Assembly (NCBI RefSeq): GCF_003313245.1
Contig: NZ_QJSD01000016.1
Span: 1-64,000 of the forward strand
Length of the DNA stretch: 64,000 bases
Origin: Primorskyibacter marinus
GTDB lineage: Bacteria; Pseudomonadota; Alphaproteobacteria; Rhodobacterales; Rhodobacteraceae
Direction of reading: 5' to 3'
This document shows, piece by piece, positions 61,415 through 64,000 of the stretch (position 1 is the stretch's first letter; every line of letters starts with the position of its first letter). The notes under the pieces are model-generated. The model saw only the letters and a program-made list of their open reading frames with translations. It did not search any database and was not told the origin of the DNA. The position numbers and the translations under genes were made by a program.

Positions 61415-62338
61415 ATGCCCGACCCCCGAAGCTACGTCTTGATCTCTCCCTGCCGGAACGAGGCAGACTACATGCGCCGTACGCTTGACAGCGTCGTGGC
61501 CCAGACCGCCCGGCCGACGCGCTGGATCATCGTGGATGACGGCTCTACCGATGCGACGCCGCAGATCCTTGCGGAATATGCTGCGCAGCATGACTGGATC
61601 ACCGTGGTTCCCAAGCCCGACCGCGGCCACCGCGCCGTAGGTCCCGGCGTGATCGAGGCGTTCTACGCGGGCTATGACACGATCACACCTGCGGATTATA
61701 CCTATCTGTGCAAGCTCGATCTCGATCTCGATCTGCCACATGGCTATTTCGAGGGGCTGATGGAACGCATGGAGGCTGATCCGCGCATCGCCTCTTGCTC
61801 TGGCAAGGCCTATTTCGAGGATGAAGACGGGCAGATGGTGTCGGAAAACATCTCAGACGACATGTCCCTGGGGATGACCAAGTTCTACCGCGTTACCGCT
61901 TTCGAGGCATTGGGCGGCTTCGTGCGCGAAGTGATGTGGGACGGGATCGACTGTCACAAGGCGCGGATGCTGGGCTGGAAGGCCGTCAGCTGGGACGTGC
62001 CGGAACTGCGCTTCAACCACCTGCGCCCCATGGGATCAAGCCAGACCGGCATATATACCGGGCGGCGGCGGCACGGGTTCGGACAGTATTACATGGGAAC
62101 GGGACCGCTGTTCCTGCTGGCCTCGGCGGTCAACAAGATGCGCCAGAAACCCTATGTGCTGGGCGGGCTGGCCATCGTTCAGGGCTACCTTGGCGCCCTG
62201 CTGCGCAGAGAGGAACGTCACGGCGATGCCGAGCTACGCGCCTTTATCCGGGCCTATCAACGCCGGGCGCTGATGGTGGGCAAAGCGCGCGCCGTGGCCG
62301 AGGTCGAAGAGGCCCGCGCGCCGCTCTGGACCGCCTGA
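61415..62338 (+). CDS. GT2 glycosyltransferase
   Basis: 307 residues. GT-A motifs: YVLISPCRNEADYMRRTLDSV, WIIVDDGSTDATPQIL, and LCKLDLDLDLPHGYF as the DxD metal site. The substrate region is FEALGGFVREVMWDGIDCHKARMLGWKAVSWD, in which the D/E-rich loop follows the family pattern. No strong membrane helix. It is divergent from the polymerase gene across 237 bases. Probably a repeat-unit transferase. Confidence 0.9.
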   Translation: MPDPRSYVLISPCRNEADYMRRTLDSVVAQTARPTRWIIVDDGSTDATPQILAEYAAQHDWITVVPKPDRGHRAVGPGVIEAFYAGYDTITPADYTYLCKLDLDLDLPHGYFEGLMERMEADPRIASCSGKAYFEDEDGQMVSENISDDMSLGMTKFYRVTAFEALGGFVREVMWDGIDCHKARMLGWKAVSWDVPELRFNHLRPMGSSQTGIYTGRRRHGFGQYYMGTGPLFLLASAVNKMRQKPYVLGGLAIVQGYLGALLRREERHGDAELRAFIRAYQRRALMVGKARAVAEVEEARAPLWTA

Positions 62339-62402
62339 TCCGTCCGGGCGGGCCCGTTTGTTTCGGCTTGCCAAGCCACCGGAAACAAGGTCTTTCTTTT
62401 GC

Positions 62403-63050
62403 ATGTTATGGCCAGAACGCCTTTACCAGAGCCGGATACGGAACCTGTGGTTCCCTGTTACGATCATCGTACTGTGCTGCGGCGTTGAGGCCACCCTGCA
62501 AATCGCAGACTGGCTCGATCTTGGCCCCCGCCTGCGCGCGACGGCTTATGAGAACGGCGGGTTCTGGGCAGGCCTTCTCAGGAATTGGCAGGCCAATTAC
62601 GCCGCGCAGCCCTATACGATGTTTCTCACCCACGGGTTCCTGCATGGCGGCCTGATACATCTGGCGGTCAACATGGTTACGCTGTGGTCTTTGGGCCGCG
62701 AGGTCATTGCACGGGTCGGAAACTGGGGCTGCGCGCTTCTCTATTTCGGCGCGATGATCGGAGGCGGCGCGGGGTTTGCGGCACTGGCCACCGGGCCGGC
62801 CCCCATGGTCGGTGCCTCGGGCGCGCTGTTCGGGCTGGCCGGCGGGTTGCTCGCCTGGGCCTATGTGGATCGCTACACGTTGCAGGAAACGCTCTGGCCG
62901 GTGCTGCGCGCCGCGGCAATGCTGGCGACGCTGAACCTGGTGCTGTGGTGGGCCATGGACGGACAACTGGCCTGGCAGACCCATCTCGGCGGCTTCGTGA
63001 TCGGCTGGGTGCTGGCTTTGCTGATTGATCCGCGTCCGCGGACGGACTGA
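62403..63050 (+). CDS. Rhomboid-family intramembrane serine protease
   Basis: 215 residues from the ATG at 62403 (a TTG at 62358 would add 15 residues, no RBS decides). Six hydrophobic segments; the catalytic Ser is in [14 protein letters not shown] and the partner His in [14 protein letters not shown], with [22 protein letters not shown] the family's second-helix motif (HxxxHxxxN). Rhomboids cleave membrane proteins within the bilayer. A role for the surface system is possible but not shown. It follows the GT2 gene by 64 bases. Confidence 0.92.
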   Translation: MLWPERLYQSRIRNLWFPVTIIVLCCGVEATLQIADWLDLGPRLRATAYENGGFWAGLLRNWQANYAAQPYTMFLTHGFLHGGLIHLAVNMVTLWSLGREVIARVGNWGCALLYFGAMIGGGAGFAALATGPAPMVGASGALFGLAGGLLAWAYVDRYTLQETLWPVLRAAAMLATLNLVLWWAMDGQLAWQTHLGGFVIGWVLALLIDPRPRTD

Positions 63051-63157
63051 ACCGGCAGGACGATCCTCAAGATCGGTCGAGGTCTGCGATATTTGGTCCT
63101 TCTGCCATTGTGCCAATCATGCTATCCGCGCTGCGGCGCTGCAGAAAGGAAAGACCC

Positions 63158-64000
63158 GTGACACAGGACCAGACCGATCATGCTTTGGCGTCTCGGCCAC
63201 GCGTTCTCGTGATTGCCGAGGCGGCAAACCCCGAATGGGTCAGCGTTCCGCTGGTGGGTTGGTCCCTCAGCCACGCGCTGCGTGAGGTTGCCGATGTGCA
63301 TCTGGTTACGCAGATCCGCAACCGCGAGGCCATCCTCAGGGCCGGCTATGTCGAGGGAACGGATTTCACCGCGATCGACTCCGAAGCGATCTCGCGCCCC
63401 ATGTACCGGATCGCGCAGGTTCTGCGGATGGGCAAGGGCAAGGGCTGGACGATGGTCACGGCCATCAATGCCCTCAGCTATCCCTATTTCGAACGCCTGG
63501 TCTGGAAGCGTTTCGGCCCGGATATTCGCGCCGGGCGCTACGACATCGTCCACCGGGTCACGCCCCTTTCGCCGACCACCGTTTCGTCCATCGCTGCGAA
63601 ATGTGCCGCCGCCGGCGTGCCCTTCATGGTGGGGCCCCTCAATGGCGGTGTGCCCTGGCCCAAGGGCTTTGATGCGGAACGCCGCCAGGAACGGGAATGG
63701 TTGTCCTATGTCCGGAACACCTACAAGCTGCTGCCGGGGCGGCGGCGGATGCTGAAGGCCACGACGGCCTTCCTTGCGGGTTCGCGTCATACCGCGAGCG
63801 AGATCCCTGACAGCTATCAAGACAGGGTGTTTTACCTTCCCGAGAATGCCATCGACACCAAACGGTTCACCCGTACTGCCGAACAGAACACCGATGGCCC
63901 GCTGCGTGCGGTCTTTATCGGGCGGCTTGTGCCCTACAAGGGTCTCGACATGGGGATCGAGGCAGCCCGTGCGCATCTGGCCAGCGGGGCCATGCGGCTC
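63158..64000 (+). CDS. GT4-type glycosyltransferase, partial at window end
   Basis: 281 codons from a GTG with AAAGGAAAG upstream to the last base of the window, without a stop. The N-terminal domain starts [20 protein letters not shown], with the loop [15 protein letters not shown]; the second domain begins [20 protein letters not shown], the classic beginning of the GT4 donor domain. The C-terminal part lies beyond the window. It is likely the next transferase of the cluster. Large frames on the minus strand over this region are shadows. Confidence 0.88.
   Translation, partial: MTQDQTDHALASRPRVLVIAEAANPEWVSVPLVGWSLSHALREVADVHLVTQIRNREAILRAGYVEGTDFTAIDSEAISRPMYRIAQVLRMGKGKGWTMVTAINALSYPYFERLVWKRFGPDIRAGRYDIVHRVTPLSPTTVSSIAAKCAAAGVPFMVGPLNGGVPWPKGFDAERRQEREWLSYVRNTYKLLPGRRRMLKATTAFLAGSRHTASEIPDSYQDRVFYLPENAIDTKRFTRTAEQNTDGPLRAVFIGRLVPYKGLDMGIEAARAHLASGAMRL

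Noticed and set aside
63122-63976. 284-residue minus-strand frame at the end
   Set aside because: Antisense to the partial GT4 gene, which has a good RBS and domain motifs.
1-64000. CRISPR arrays, tRNA or rRNA genes
   Set aside because: No regularly spaced repeats of CRISPR size and no tRNA- or rRNA-like sequence noticed on reading both strands.

Overview
The window looks like part of a large extrachromosomal replicon (plasmid or chromid) of an alphaproteobacterium, most likely Rhodobacterales (Roseobacter group). The basis is high-GC coding style, a VPLPA-type C-terminal sorting signal with its matching exosortase, and a repA-parA-parB module with iterons and palindromic centromere-like sites in the middle of the window. 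Nearly all other genes serve export-type polysaccharide synthesis or a hybrid PKS/NRPS product. No tRNA, rRNA or CRISPR array was seen.

Layout. 1-3131: 3' part of a Tn3-family transposase facing a sugar dehydrogenase-cytochrome c fusion with a shortened C-terminus. 3393-7017: a relatively AT-rich operon of two Gfo/Idh/MocA oxidoreductases and a GT4 glycosyltransferase. 7150-7851: VPLPA-CTERM surface protein (minus strand) behind a strong dyad. 8245-11012: oxidoreductase, unknown TIM-barrel-like protein, WecG/TagA-type transferase. 11459-20303: initiating sugar-phosphate transferase, TPR lipoprotein, GT2, DegT-type aminotransferase, GT61, GT4, YdcF-like protein. 20362-24579: replication and partition module. 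24588-30555: RTX beta-helix protein, AsnB-like amidotransferase and a coupled small protein. 30753-39500: beta-barrel and Wza-like export protein on the minus strand, then ExeA-like ATPase, Wzz, tyrosine autokinase, ManC and Wzx flippase on the plus strand. 39470-41668: SGNH-like lipoprotein and a glycosyltransferase. 41775-54579: minus-strand operon PKS - GT2 - NRPS - phosphopantetheinyl transferase. 54986-58796: exosortase-EpsI fusion and a second beta-helix protein. 58797-59700: remnants of an IS3-type transposase and of an acyltransferase SGNH domain. 59729-64000: Wzy-like polymerase, GT2, rhomboid protease and a GT4 cut by the window edge.

How it fits together. The ExoY-like enzyme would load the first sugar on undecaprenyl phosphate. 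The GT2, GT4, GT26 and GT61 enzymes extend it using sugars made by ManC, the oxidoreductases and the aminotransferase. Wzx flips it, the Wzy-like protein polymerises it, Wzz and the kinase set chain length, and the Wza-like protein and barrel export it. The ATPase, TPR lipoprotein, amidotransferase and barrel resemble the partner set known from PEP-CTERM/exosortase loci, and the exosortase would process the VPLPA protein at the surface. The PKS/NRPS operon carries its own carrier-protein activating enzyme, so it looks self-sufficient for one round of small-molecule assembly; its product cannot be read from sequence.
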